Made by a program: the position numbers and the translations under genes
Shown: positions 23,529-34,900 of the stretch, in pieces
How positions within the stretch are numbered: the first letter of the stretch is position 1
Layout: the number at the start of each line of letters is the position of its first letter
The notes under the pieces: model-generated
What the model was told of the DNA's origin: nothing
What the model saw: the letters and a program-made list of their open reading frames with translations, nothing else
The model's database searches: none
Assembly: GCA_037447655.1 (NCBI GenBank)
Contig: JBBHKE010003560.1
Location: 1-64,000, forward strand
Length of the DNA: 64,000 bases
Source: Zygnema cylindricum
Lineage: Eukaryota; Streptophyta; Zygnematophyceae; Zygnematales; Zygnemataceae
Direction: 5' to 3'

Positions 23529-24010
23529 CACCGCGAATCGTAACTAGAGTAGAGAAAAAATTAGAGTAAAAAAAGCAAAAAATATAATTAGAGTTATTTA
23601 CTATAATTTGGGTGATAAAACTTTTCCAAAACGGAATTTTTACTATAATTTATCAATAACTATAATTTGGGAGTAATTTTGGGCGCTGAATACATCCACT
23701 GTAAATTATGTACAAGTACAGTTTCACGTCATTATGACGCTTGAATTACGCGGTTTGTTACATGAAAACGAACTGTACTAAATCATTATTTTTACTTTTT
23801 TACTTAATAAAGTACAATTTTGCACGGTCAGACACCGACCGTACGCCACACTATTTAAAACGGCAATGTATTAGAGTTATCGACGCTCATTCAAAAAGTA
23901 CCTTAAATAACGTAAAGAATAATTTAGAACAGTGTATTCTATTTATAGTGATAGAGTCAAGATTTGGGTGACGGAATTAGCGTACATAACTCTAATTACG
24001 ATTCGCGTTG
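23529..24010. mobile_element. MITE with TA target site (mariner-like)
   Basis: 482 bp bounded by CACCGCGAATCGTAA and its near reverse complement TTACGATTCGCGTTG, each next to TA. Same terminal repeat family as 55,816-56,433. The surrounding sequence in unit B (about 39,160) lacks it. Confidence 0.75.
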
Positions 24011-24019
24011 TATGTAATA

Positions 24020-24212
24020 CAGTGAATCGTTATTAGCCTTATGTACTCTATATATGCACCCCAGTTGACATTGATACCTTAAATATTGTAAATTACACTT
24101 TTTAAGGACGTGGACCATAATCTGCCACGTCTCTTAGTACTAAATTAGAATGAATGGCACTAATTAATACTTGACACTAATAATTTCTATAGTCTAATAA
24201 CGATTGATGGTG
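24020..24212. mobile_element. Small MITE with TA target site
   Basis: 193 bp bounded by CAGTGAATCGTTATTAG and CTAATAACGATTGATGGTG, with TA on both sides. The ends resemble those of the preceding MITE, so this may be an internal derivative of the same family. Absent from unit B. Confidence 0.55.
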
Positions 24213-24693
24213 TATTGAAATGTAGTGGAACGTACCTCCGAAACTTTCATTTTTTTTCGATTTTTGTTTACCCGACCGTACCCGGGTGTTTTTTTTCTAT
24301 ATCACCCGGCCGACTCCGGCCGGCTCACAAAATTTTGCACCCGAATCCGTTTCGGATCCGACGCGGGCGGTCGGGTACGGATCGGGTACCCGATTGCGAC
24401 CTCTGCCTGGACCCCTCGCCTAAACGATAACCGATAACCATCGGTATCGGTTTTATCGCGATAAGGTTTGACCCGATACACAACACATAATTACGCACAA
24501 ATATGGCATTTATGGTGTACATATTTGGTGTACACCAGAAAGTAGTATCGGACGGTCTGGATTGTGTCCTGAATTTAGTGCTGTGGATAGGTATTTTCAC
24601 TGAACCACGCACAAAGGACAAAATGAGACACTTCATCATCCTTCGAACCAAGTTCATTTTTAATAATCCTGGGAATTTGAACTGTCTCTTCGC

Positions 24694-24703
24694 GCCACGT
24701 GGC
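24694..24703. promoter_or_regulatory. G-box palindrome at the PPD6-like gene start
   Basis: GCCACGTGGC, a perfect 10-base palindrome with a CACGTG core, ends three bases before the first ATG. It is preserved at the same place in the second copy (40,177-40,186). G-boxes are bound by bZIP/bHLH factors and are common in light-regulated photosynthesis genes. If translation starts at the second ATG (24,734), this would be a leader element. Confidence 0.5.
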
Positions 24704-24706
24704 ACA

Positions 24707-27700
24707 ATGTCTTGCCTTACTGTTAGAGCTGACATGGCTCTTCTGTCTTGCACTGCTTTCCTCCCTTCCCCTATCACCGGATCGCACGAATCGCGCTCAA
24801 ATTGTCTCGCCCTTGATTCGGATCATGGATTATTCTTTTCCTTGCCACGTGTCCTCTCCAAGAAATTGCAGCCGATTAGGTCTCTTTCTGAGATGTCCAC
24901 GAGCGAGAGTAAGTCCGAGGGAGCTTCTTTGAGTATTTCTGACAATTTTAGGGTTTCTCGGAGAGCAGGAATCGTAGGGAGCGTGGCGACGTCTCTGTTT
25001 TTGTCAACGGAGGGAGTTACATGGAACGAGGCAAAAGCAGCAGCTGCAGTTTCCGTTGGATCCTATTTGCCGAAAACGGAAGATGGACAGTTTGTTATGT
25101 TCACACCCGGAGAGGCATCAACTCCAGCACTGAGAGCAGGTCAGCCATTCAGAGCTATTGTAGACCGTTGTAGAGCTTTTTTAAACCACAGTAGAGCTAT
25201 TTTGAACACGTAGTAGAGGTAGTATAAACCATAGTAGAGCTATTTTAAACCAAAATAGAGCTATTTTAAACTCATGGTAGAGCATTTTAAATCATAGTAG
25301 AGCTTTTTTATACCATGGTAGAGCTATACTAAACCATAGTAAAGCTATTTTAAGCCATAGTTCAAATGTGCGAAAATAATATGTGTGTTGTATGGAGTAA
25401 CTACTTGTAGCGTTTCCAGTTGTCAATGTTGAAATTTCGAACTTGGAGCTCCAAGTATGAGAGTTATGCCTTCAACTGAGTTTCAAGGATAAAGTATGTT
25501 GTAAGAATTTGATTTTTTAAAGCTCAAATTACTTGTCTGAGCTTCAGTTTGAACTCCAAATACAAGCATCGGCGAATGAGCTTAGTCCGAAATTTGAACA
25601 GACTTCTGTTTTTACGTAGTGAAATATAGCATTCAAGGCACTTGTGATGTTTTTTCATTTTATGTCAATGTGTGAAGTACAAAGCATGAATCTTAAATGT
25701 TTGAGCACATCTTTCTTTGTCTTCACTCATAGAACTTTAGATTTTCAAGTATGACCATTTACAGTTTGAGTGTTTAAAATTGTAGTGCAAGGGTTAATGC
25801 CATCGCTGTTTGACGCCCGGCATAGGTTTGAGCTATGAGACTAGGAGGTCAGGTTTTAGTCTGGATTTTCTATCTTGAAGTCTAAACTCGTTAAGGAGCG
25901 ATATAAAACCTAATGTGGGATCTTTATGTCGTGGGTCCTGAACTTGGAAGTGTATTGTTTGATCCCAGTCTGCCTTTTTTAACAATGAAAGGCATCTTGC
26001 ACGTTTTTTCTAATCATAATAGTCCTAATGTGTGAAAAGCTATGGGGCCACTATATATTGTTAGCTCGTGCTCTACACATATTTACAGTTAAACACGCGT
26101 ATGGGGTGGGCTAACCACATAAAACGTTTCCATACCTTTTTGCACGCTAAACCTTTGATGCCTCCCTGGTTTTGCAATGGTCAGGGGGCTTTATTTGTCA
26201 CCTCAACCTTATTCCCTGCTTGTCACACCATTTGACAAGTAGTGAATATAAACTAAAGTATTTCATGTTGCTCCTATGGATGGTATTGTGCTTCACAAGT
26301 CCATTCACTTTTTTGGCTTACTTTTGGACAAGTTCTTACTCTCTTACCTGTTTATTGAAAAGCTGCCTCAATAACCATGCCAACCTCTTATGGCATGCGT
26401 CCCGAGGCATGCCTTTTACATTCAAAGAGTTTTCTTAGGAAAATTCTTGTCGATGGACACTTTTGTTTACCTGGTATCTCAATTCTGGAGCTTCTAACCG
26501 TTCAATTGACTGCAAGGTTAACTCCGTTAATCACAGTTGATTAGTTTTTCATACGTTCGACAGCTTGTTTGTGACTCTATTGCTGAGGATAGACGAGAAT
26601 TATGTAAAAAAGATTGCATGCATTCAAACACGGATTAACACTGTCTGTTTCTTGTCAGTGTTTTTTTTTTGTCAGCACTACCTTAGTAGTGAAGTGTTCA
26701 CTCACATCCCATTGTGTAGGGGATAGAAGCAAATCAATATCATTGTACAAACCATCACATGCAGGGCAGGAATGTTCCATTGATCGCATCAAATAGATTA
26801 CAGAAGAAACTTTTTCTCTTTTTGACGGCTCCAGGTCTCAAGGACTTGCAACTTTTTTGAATTGCTGGGTCATAAGCACAAGCACAAGCGTTCTTTATGT
26901 ATCCTGCTAAGGTTAATCAAGTGTGTAGTTGAGAACGGAGTACCTTAGTAACCTATTGTGTAATGCACTTATTGTCATTATTATTTCATTTGAAATGGAA
27001 AAAGAATTCTTGAGGCAACAAAAGAATGTTACGGATGGGGAGAGCAGGCAATGTTTCACCGTATTCTTTTATTCTTCCACCAACCTGGACTCAAGCGCGA
27101 ATCGCCAATATTTTGTCGGGGAATTATTGCCAGCCTAAGTGCGCCGAGCCATGGATAGAGGTGAAGTTTGAAAATCCAAAACAGGGAACATTGTTAGTTG
27201 TGGCATCACCCATGGTGCGTCTGACTAACAAACCCAATTCTCGAATTGAGGAGATTGGCCAACCCGAAAAGATCATTTCAGCCCTCGGATCATTTGTTAC
27301 AGGGGACAGTTACGATCCTGACGAGGTTGTGGAAACAACGGTTGTGAAAGTGGGGGACCAAACGGTAAGAGAGTGACTTGTTCCTTTCTTTTTGGCATTA
27401 TGTGTTGAATCGCATGGGATTTGTAAGAGTATTGAAGAAGATGTGTCCCTCCAGATTTCGAATGTAGTATATTATTCATTGGGCGTATAACGGGAACTTG
27501 TGGAGACATTAGCCTGGTTCGTTAAATGTATTGAAAACTTATGGGGTTCTTTTACTAGTGACCGTCTTCTCATGTTTGTGTGTGAGAGAGAGCGTGGGTG
27601 GAGAGAATGAAGCAGCATGTGAAAGGAAAGATAAAAAAGGTGAGAAAAACTTTATTCTTGTCCTGCTTGCATGGATCCATTTTTGGGGGATTTGTGTAGA

Positions 27701-28108
27701 GTGTGGTGCGATTCATCTTATGACTGGTGATGTGTGCTTCTTACGAGATCTTAGCATTGTTGATGTCCATGAGTTTCAACGCCCTGTTGTAAACTTTTCT
27801 GTCTATATCGCCGATTCTTGTGTCTACTGTACTTATTTCTGTTCAGTCTATTGTACTGTTTTTTTTTTATTCAGTCTATATTGCTGATTCTAGTGTCATA
27901 CTGTTATTGTTTCTTTGTCAATTGATCTCTGTTGCAGTATTACAATTACGTGTTGGAGACACCGTTTGCACGGTCAGGAACACATAATCTCGCCACGGCT
28001 ACAGCCAAAGGCAACACAGTTTTACTCTTAGTTGTCAGTGCAAACGATGCCCAATGGGCAGCCAATGAGAAAACTTTGCGGAAGCTTGCGACTTCTTTCA
28101 GCGTCTAG
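24707..28108 (+). CDS. PPD6: PsbP-domain protein, PPD6-like, thylakoid lumen (copy A)
   Basis: Three exons: 24,707-25,139, 27,048-27,364 and 27,938-28,108 (stop TAG). Phases fit and all junctions are GT-AG, giving 306 residues. Residues 1-80 look like a chloroplast transit region rich in Ser and Arg. Arg85-Arg86 followed by a hydrophobic run (87-99) and an Ala-rich cleavage zone (about 110-114) form a twin-arginine lumen signal. The PsbP fold follows: SPYSFILPPTW, ARIANILSGNYCQPKCAEPW with a Cys172-x3-Cys176 pair, GDQTYYNYVLETPF across the last junction, and LLLVVSANDAQW near the end. This closely resembles plant PPD6; PPD5 is the alternative. The family is lumenal and related to the photosystem II subunit PsbP, but the precise role of this member is uncertain. 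A second start at 24,734 is possible. The polymerase gene converges on it from downstream. Confidence 0.85.
25151..25360 (+). repeat. Minisatellite in PPD6-like intron 1 (10 units)
   Basis: Ten degenerate units of 20-22 bp close to AGAGCTATTTTAAACCATAG, starting only 11 bases after the intron 1 donor. Unit B has eight units (40,628-40,793), so the copies differ by two units (44 bp). Confidence 0.85.
25361..27047 (+). other. Remainder of PPD6-like intron 1
   Basis: About 1.7 kb of non-coding, AT-rich intron that aligns throughout with unit B (about 40,794-42,459) with small indels, for example a deletion in B around 26,270-26,300. No independent gene seen. Confidence 0.6.
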
Positions 28109-28950
28109 ATTCAACGGCGACACGGCATCCCCTCTCATTGTGAATTTTATGGAATCTAAATTCGGGTGTTTTTGGCAACGATGTATAATGGCGTTATTTT
28201 TATGGGTTTACTAATGCATTATTACGGAAGCGAGGTCTGTCTTAGTTTTTTAATTGCTATTTATTTTTTGGTTTTGAGATATCCAGTTTTTGAGTTGTCA
28301 ATCTTTTTTGTAACGGTTTAGTTTTAACAAGGATCATACAATTTTGATAATTAGAGTTTTGGTTTACTTCCCTTTGATGCATTTTTTATAGATAAGTTCT
28401 GGGTTGGCTTGCTGCATGATGTGGGGAATTTCCCACCATTAATGCCAAAATCGCCCCTTTCTTGTACTGGTCTCGGGATAATTTGTCTGAACTTTGAGAG
28501 TCTCTTATGACTTGGTTTGCCATAATCATATTATATACACGATTTATCTTGCTATCACCATGGTTATTTCAAATGTATCTTTCCTGAGATTTTTCATTTG
28601 TTTTGGTGGGGTTATTTTTTGAACCTGTAATAGAATGCTCCCAATCCTTCTGAGTTTCCCAGTTAAGCAGATGTGATTGCCAGATGTTAACAACAGTTAT
28701 GAATTGTTAAATACAATTGAATGGGGGAGAAAATTAACATTGCCGAGTAAAATGAGGAGAATATTAGAGTCACGTTGTTTAATTGCTTTCTACACATGAC
28801 GAGTGATGCGCAATTATGAATGGACACCGGTGTTACTCAGCTCAATCGAAAGTTGGATAGTAAAATGGTGCCTGATGCAACCCAGTGGGGTAGTTACAAA
28901 TTTCCACTAGTTGGAAAGAAATGTACGGAGGCATCTGAATCTATGACACT
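28109..28950. other. Convergent intergenic region, no gene
   Basis: 842 bp between the stop codons of the plus-strand PPD6-like gene and the minus-strand polymerase gene. It is conserved in unit B (43,522-44,363). It should hold both 3' UTRs and polyadenylation sites. No ORF of interest. Confidence 0.6.
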
Positions 28951-31900
28951 CTACAGCGCAACAGAAGATAAACTACCCAATCTCCTTCCTGTCTTCACGT
29001 TGACTAGTAACGGAACTCTGAGGGTCACCACGTTCTGCATTATTATCTGGATCTCTTTCACAAAGTCCTGCACAATGGCGTCTGGTACTTCAAAAACTAG
29101 TTCGTCATGTATCTGTACCACAGGAATCACGAAAACCAAAAGACGCCACCAATGAGAATGGTGATCTATTCATTGCCAAACTATGAAAGAAAATGCACGC
29201 ATTGCGGACACCTCAGCTTGTCATATCTGTGTAGGTGTAAGGAATTACCTCCATCAACAATTGCACCTTGCCTTTTTGATAAATCTCCGACTCCACCACG
29301 GCCAGCATTGCGAGTTTCATTATGTCCCTGTTGAAATTGACAACAAGGAAATCAGTGTACGAACAATGGACGGTTAGACATGATTTTTGGATGCGCATAG
29401 TAATTTTCGAGTAGCATGTTTTGGAAGCAATCTTACGCTGCACTTCCTTGAATTGGGGTGTTGACTGCTTGGCGTTCTGCTTGGGCCCTTTTCTCTGGGT
29501 CTCTTGAGTAAATGTCTGAAAAAGCACGACTTTGTCAGTAGGATATTAGCACATCACAGAATCATTTACTTCAATGTATATATCACTCTTATTGTATGAC
29601 TACCAGCATCAGCCAGGTTAAAAAACTCATTTATTCTGATACTCATGCATGACAGCAGTTTATTCCATGGTCTCAAAGTAACTCTGGAACGACCGATTGA
29701 ACCTACCTCAGAAAATTTTCGTGCCTTTTTCCTTTCGTTGTTTAAATAACAGTAGTCATAACCACAACAGAAAACATTGGCAGAACAAGGATATGACGAA
29801 ATCTGCTGTGCTCTATAAATGAGAAACTAGCTGACATTATTCTGCATCACTTTAGCAATAATTGATTTAGATGCTGCCCAATGTATGGGAAATCTGATGT
29901 GAATTTTGAGCCTAATCAACTTTCCGCACTCAAGAGAAGTTTAAGGACGCGTGACAACTCTGGTTGTTTCTGTCAAATAAACCTTAAAAAATGCTGAATG
30001 CCAGCTGTGCCAGTCAGAAAAAAAGAGCATGCCCACTTCTGTATAGCAAAGGACCGTGTCTACAAACAGGTGATTGATACATTGATTTATAAAGGAATCT
30101 GATGTAGGCCGATAGTTTTCCCTTTGGTGTGGACAATTGCTGTCTTATTGCAGGCTTACCTGGTAGGGGACGGCGCCGGCCGTATAAAGTCTTAACATAA
30201 CCGCACAAGCGAGCTTGCGCCTTGGTTGACTCCACAAACTTCCTCATGTTTGGAAAACAAGTCAGAAAGACTTGGACCAGTTTCTGTACCTCTTCCAGCC
30301 GGACCTTCAAGCATGATCCCAAGGCTTGCTTTCCCTGGCCGTAAAGAATACCATCTAAATACATGTACGACAGCAAGTGTGTCATAACTACTCACCAATC
30401 GGATAAAACAAATAACACTACTCCTCTGAAATTTACATTGCAATCTATTGCCCTGTGATATAGCAATACTGAAAAATAAAAATGGCAAAAACTTGTAATG
30501 TCCAGCACTCTGTTCTCAAATTGTACAATCATGTTGAAGAGGGCAGAAGGCATTGCAACCATAATACCAATATACACAATCAAACCCTGCTTCGCCAGAG
30601 AACAGCAGAGTACAGCATCACCCAGGCAAGTTTTACTCACAGCAAAGGCGTTTAACTAATTGCCTTTCTTTGTCGGTGACATTTTTTGCTAACTTTTTAA
30701 AGAATCTGGCAGCGATAAAATGAAATGTATCACCATCCACTCCAGCCTTAAGAAGAATGTCAATCTGCATGCAGAGAAGTCATGTGAGGTAGATGCACCT
30801 CTTGCTGTTAGTAAAAACATTCTATGCCTGACATGGAGCCCTCAGCACGTTCTGTGAGCTTCTGGTATGCGTCAGCACATAAGACCACATAAACTTTCAT
30901 GCTCTAGTCAAACATTGTTCGTTCGCTGGTCGAGAGCGGCTCATACCAGGCACTCGTCAGCCGCCAAATGTGCTGCCAAACGGAGCTCGACTTGCGAATA
31001 ATCCACGGACACCAAAGTATGCCTAATGCCACAACAATATATTTAAACAGTTGCAATATTTTTAAACAAGGACACTTACAGAACGAAGCAGAACATATAT
31101 TTTCTGCAATATACATTTCACATCATCGATCTTATTTAATGCCTTTCCTTATTCACTTCCAGTAAACTTTTTATCTAGACTTCCATTTTAACAACAGTGA
31201 CCATGTTGAAGGACAGAAGAGAGAAAGTTGCACAACATTGTGCAGCAATCAGTCACTGGTATACGTGGCATTATCAAACAGAGAAATACACTCTACAGAC
31301 TCCACAGATTGAGATTGTTTCCTGCAAATGTGGTTCAGTAAAAATAACAAGACTGGGAGAACAGAAATACAACGCTTTAAAAAATCTGTTATGTTTCAGT
31401 TCACGCGGACATAGAGAAAAATCCAAGAGAGGTTCAAAGGTCTCAATCACTAATGACACGCCAGTTGATGGATTTTCCAGTGCACAAAGCTCACCCTTGC
31501 GTCGAGACAAAGGCATCCCGAACCATGACTGTGAGAAACTCTTCCTTCTCATCAAATTTGGTTTCTTCTTTAAATGCAGTTTTGCAAAGAGCCAATCTTG
31601 GTAGATTCTGTTTTCCCAAAGAAAAATTGCATCAGTGCAAAGCCACACTTAAGTAGTTACCACAAACATTCATATTGAGGTCCACCGCCCGTCGCTACTA
31701 GAGCTAATCACGTCAATTCGACGTAGTGTTCTTTCTACCGAAATCATAAATAACTGTCAATAGCATTTTTTAAGTAAGTTGGCTCAACCTCGCTGCAAAA
31801 TACGATTTAGAGTATTTAATTCTAATAAAGTGTTAATGCCAATAATTCGATGACTCTAATAGCGACGGGGCCGGTTTGGTGAATTTTACCTGCAAATTGG

Positions 31901-34900
31901 GATCAGAAGACGAGAGCCTTCCAGTGGCTGTATTGGTAGCATTCCAGGAAGCGCATATCCTTGATATCCCATCCTATATTGCAGCCACCATAGCCAATGA
32001 AGGAGATTGCAGTCAAACCGCAATTATATCTCGCTCTGTTTAAGCAGTGCATGTAAGACTGCACCACATAAAAGTGTTGAGTAGCCCTGTAATGACATAT
32101 GGTTTCTGTTGAGCTAAATCTAACGAATCAAACCTACTGCATTACATTTAAGCAATCAAAATATTGATCTGAAATTTAGGACAGGTACGCTTGCACCAAA
32201 CGATGATCTTAACTTGCTCACGCACCCTCAACTGTTGTTTTGTTCTTTACTTCCCTCTCCTCCCCCCCAATTTGCAGCCACTCTTCAGTAGCGCTTTGAT
32301 GTCCTACATATTCTTCCATTTTACTTTTCGCCATAGCGGCCTTCACTTGACAAAATGATTTGTTTGATGACGACTGTACCTCATTCACTGACGCTTTCGC
32401 AATGAGCCCATCAACCCAGGTCGACTTGACTTTCAGAGTTTGTCTAAACTGTAGCCAAACACCAACGTAATTGCATTAGAAAGTGAAAACATACGTCCCA
32501 AACACATTTTCAACTGTTAACAATTTTCTGCAAACAGGGCACCGTACTTCCAGAATTATTTTGGGAATAGGATGAAGCTTGCTCAGTTGAATCAGGGTTG
32601 CTTCATTAGTTGTGGTATGGAGTTTGGCCTCCCGTTTCTTTGCCATTCCTGTGCTTTTTGCAAGTCCTTTTGGGAGGCGTAGTTCCTGTAAAGAAAGCAT
32701 GACAATAAATTATTTGAGAAAAAAACATCGCCTAGAGAGTCCCAAACAGAACCAGGCAGTCCACTCAGATGAAACTTATCCACTATGGACCACGTTTTGA
32801 AGGAAATGTAATACCTCATAAAGGAGCTTTGCCAGCTGTTGTGGACTAGCCAAATTAATCGAATGTCCTAATGTAGTCTCTGCCTCAGCAGTGAGAGTGT
32901 CGAGCTTTTTCTGCAAAAAGGAGCACCGACGTTATGAGTTTTTTTGTTGGTCAAGGTTCCTCTCCTCGCAGGTTTCTATCTGCTTATCACTGAGCAAAAT
33001 GTACGTCGCCTCAGGTTACAAAAACTGCTAAGGCAAGAATTTGTTTGCTTGTACGAGTACAGTGAAGGTACTTACTTGCAAAAAGTCCGTTTTCGAAAGT
33101 AGATAATTCAACTACACCTCAATCCCAACCATTCAGAGATCCGAACAGAACAGTATCAATAAATTTCAGCATCAAGAAAAGCCCAGCAATGGTAGTTGCA
33201 AATACTTCCATGCACATTGAGGCTTTCCTTTTTGCAAGCTTACATGGAGGGACTAATGCCCAAACATACAACGTAAAAATTCAAACAGAAGTGCACTAAA
33301 GCTCAAACAGACAAGCACGATCATCAGATGAAACTTAGCACACGTACATCAATCTCCACCCCGACACCCTCAAGCCTTGCTAATATGATTGCAATGTGCA
33401 TTTCCCTCCTGCAGCCAAAAGAATCAACGAGCTCTTAAAATAGGCTTCAAGCAGTAAAGCCCACCACCTGCACTTCGAGACCCCAAAAAATCAGTTCACC
33501 ACTGTGAAACCCATGTCAACACTCGACCATAACAGGTTGGGAAAAAATAGTAGCAGGTGAAAGGCCGAGCAGCGAAATACGTACTGGAGAGAAATCAACA
33601 AGTCTTCATCAAATTTTATGTACAGGAGTTGGCAAAGCATTGCTGCCACCTGCAAGTCTCGCTGCATCCTCTTCAAAGGTCTTTCATGACCTTCCATGTC
33701 TACTGACTTAAGCTCCTCGCTGTGTCTCTTGGCGAGCTCATACAGCTCAAAGGTTTCAAGCTCGGGTTCCAGCAACCCAGTAACAATTAAGGATGCATTA
33801 CCAGAAAAAAGAGACTCTTACAGTTTCAAATGCTGGTACACGCATTTGTACTCTTCTGTGCTCGCTTAGAGCAGGAACGTTTCAATTGTACCAGTAGATT
33901 TTGCCATATGCATCATTTTGCTTATTGGATCTTGTTCAAACTGCTTAAAAGTGATTCAGCATATATCATCCACCGTCAATTTATGGTACAGGCAGTGCAT
34001 TCAAAATCCAGGTCTATTGGATACCAGCTCATGACCTGCACAGCAAAGACTTGCATCATCATGCTGCAGTTTAGACACTTCTTTTGCTACCACATTGAGT
34101 TTCATTTTGAATTTACGAGATCGCCACTCCGAGCAACGGAGACAAGTTAAATGCTGCTCACCTTCGGGTCCACAAGGTTCGCAGACTTGAAGTCCACTGT
34201 GCCCGGAAAAAAATTCAATCAGTAAGTGGTTCACCCGAACCTTTTGTTTCAAGAGAAATTGCCATGTGGTTTCAAAAACCTTATGAATGCTTAAAATTTT
34301 GAATTGCGTGGATTTAAAAAGACGCCATACCTTCCACATTATTCGCAAGCAAATGGCGTACGGTTGCTTGTGTATTAAAACAAACAATAGGTGTTTCCCA
34401 GTTCAGGAGACGTCCGGTCAAATCCCTGCAGGCATTCGTGTCTCATACCCATAAGTCAGGGCTTTGTAATTCCAAATGAACCGAAAGTACAATTCACTTC
34501 CACAAAATTCTTGAAAGTAATCAAGAAAGGTTTTGGAAAAATTAAAGAGCTTGTTTTGTTAATTACCACAGCATACCTATGAACACACACTTTGCGTAAG
34601 GTGCAATTTGTATCTGCATCCACTTCTTGATCTTACGCATCACATCACCTGAACTCCATATCCAGCACTATGAACACAGACTTTGCGTAAGATGCAATTT
34701 GTATCTGCATCACTTCTTGATCTTAAGCATCACATCACCTGAACTCCATATCCCTGGCACCACATGGACTGTTGAGCTTCTGTAAGTAAAGAGTTGGTGC
34801 AGTGTGTTCTATTCGGGTTTCTACAAGTCCAAAGGAAAATGCCAACCCAACAAGTTGCTTGTCCTTTTCGACACCTTCTGGGTCATAACAGCCAGTATTT

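Larger units (their letters stand above)
22875..24489. mobile_element. hAT-like 1.6-kb element, unit A copy, with nested MITEs
   Basis: Begins TAGTGATGTGTATCGG and ends CCCGATACACAACACA-TA. It is the ortholog of 37,829-39,445 in unit B. C2 entered its left target duplication. Interior: no transposase ORF. Part of the unit B element (the MITE at 38,360) is absent here, and two small MITEs are present instead. Confidence 0.72.

Noticed and set aside
27531-27887. 118-codon ORF between PPD6-like exons 2 and 3
   Set aside because: It lies wholly within intron 2 of a well-phased gene model, and the copy B version differs by frame and length.
32215-32380. Open minus-strand frame running on from the KSTWVDGL exon (Lys/Glu-rich), seen also in copy B
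   Set aside because: Splicing at 32,380 (GAG/GTACAG) joins in phase to the exon at 31,973 and gives the expected family spacing before TATGRL. The read-through piece is more likely intron.
34577-34757. CRISPR-like or satellite interpretation of the two 91-bp units
   Set aside because: Only two adjacent units with no spacers, and this is a eukaryotic intron. A simple tandem duplication explains it.
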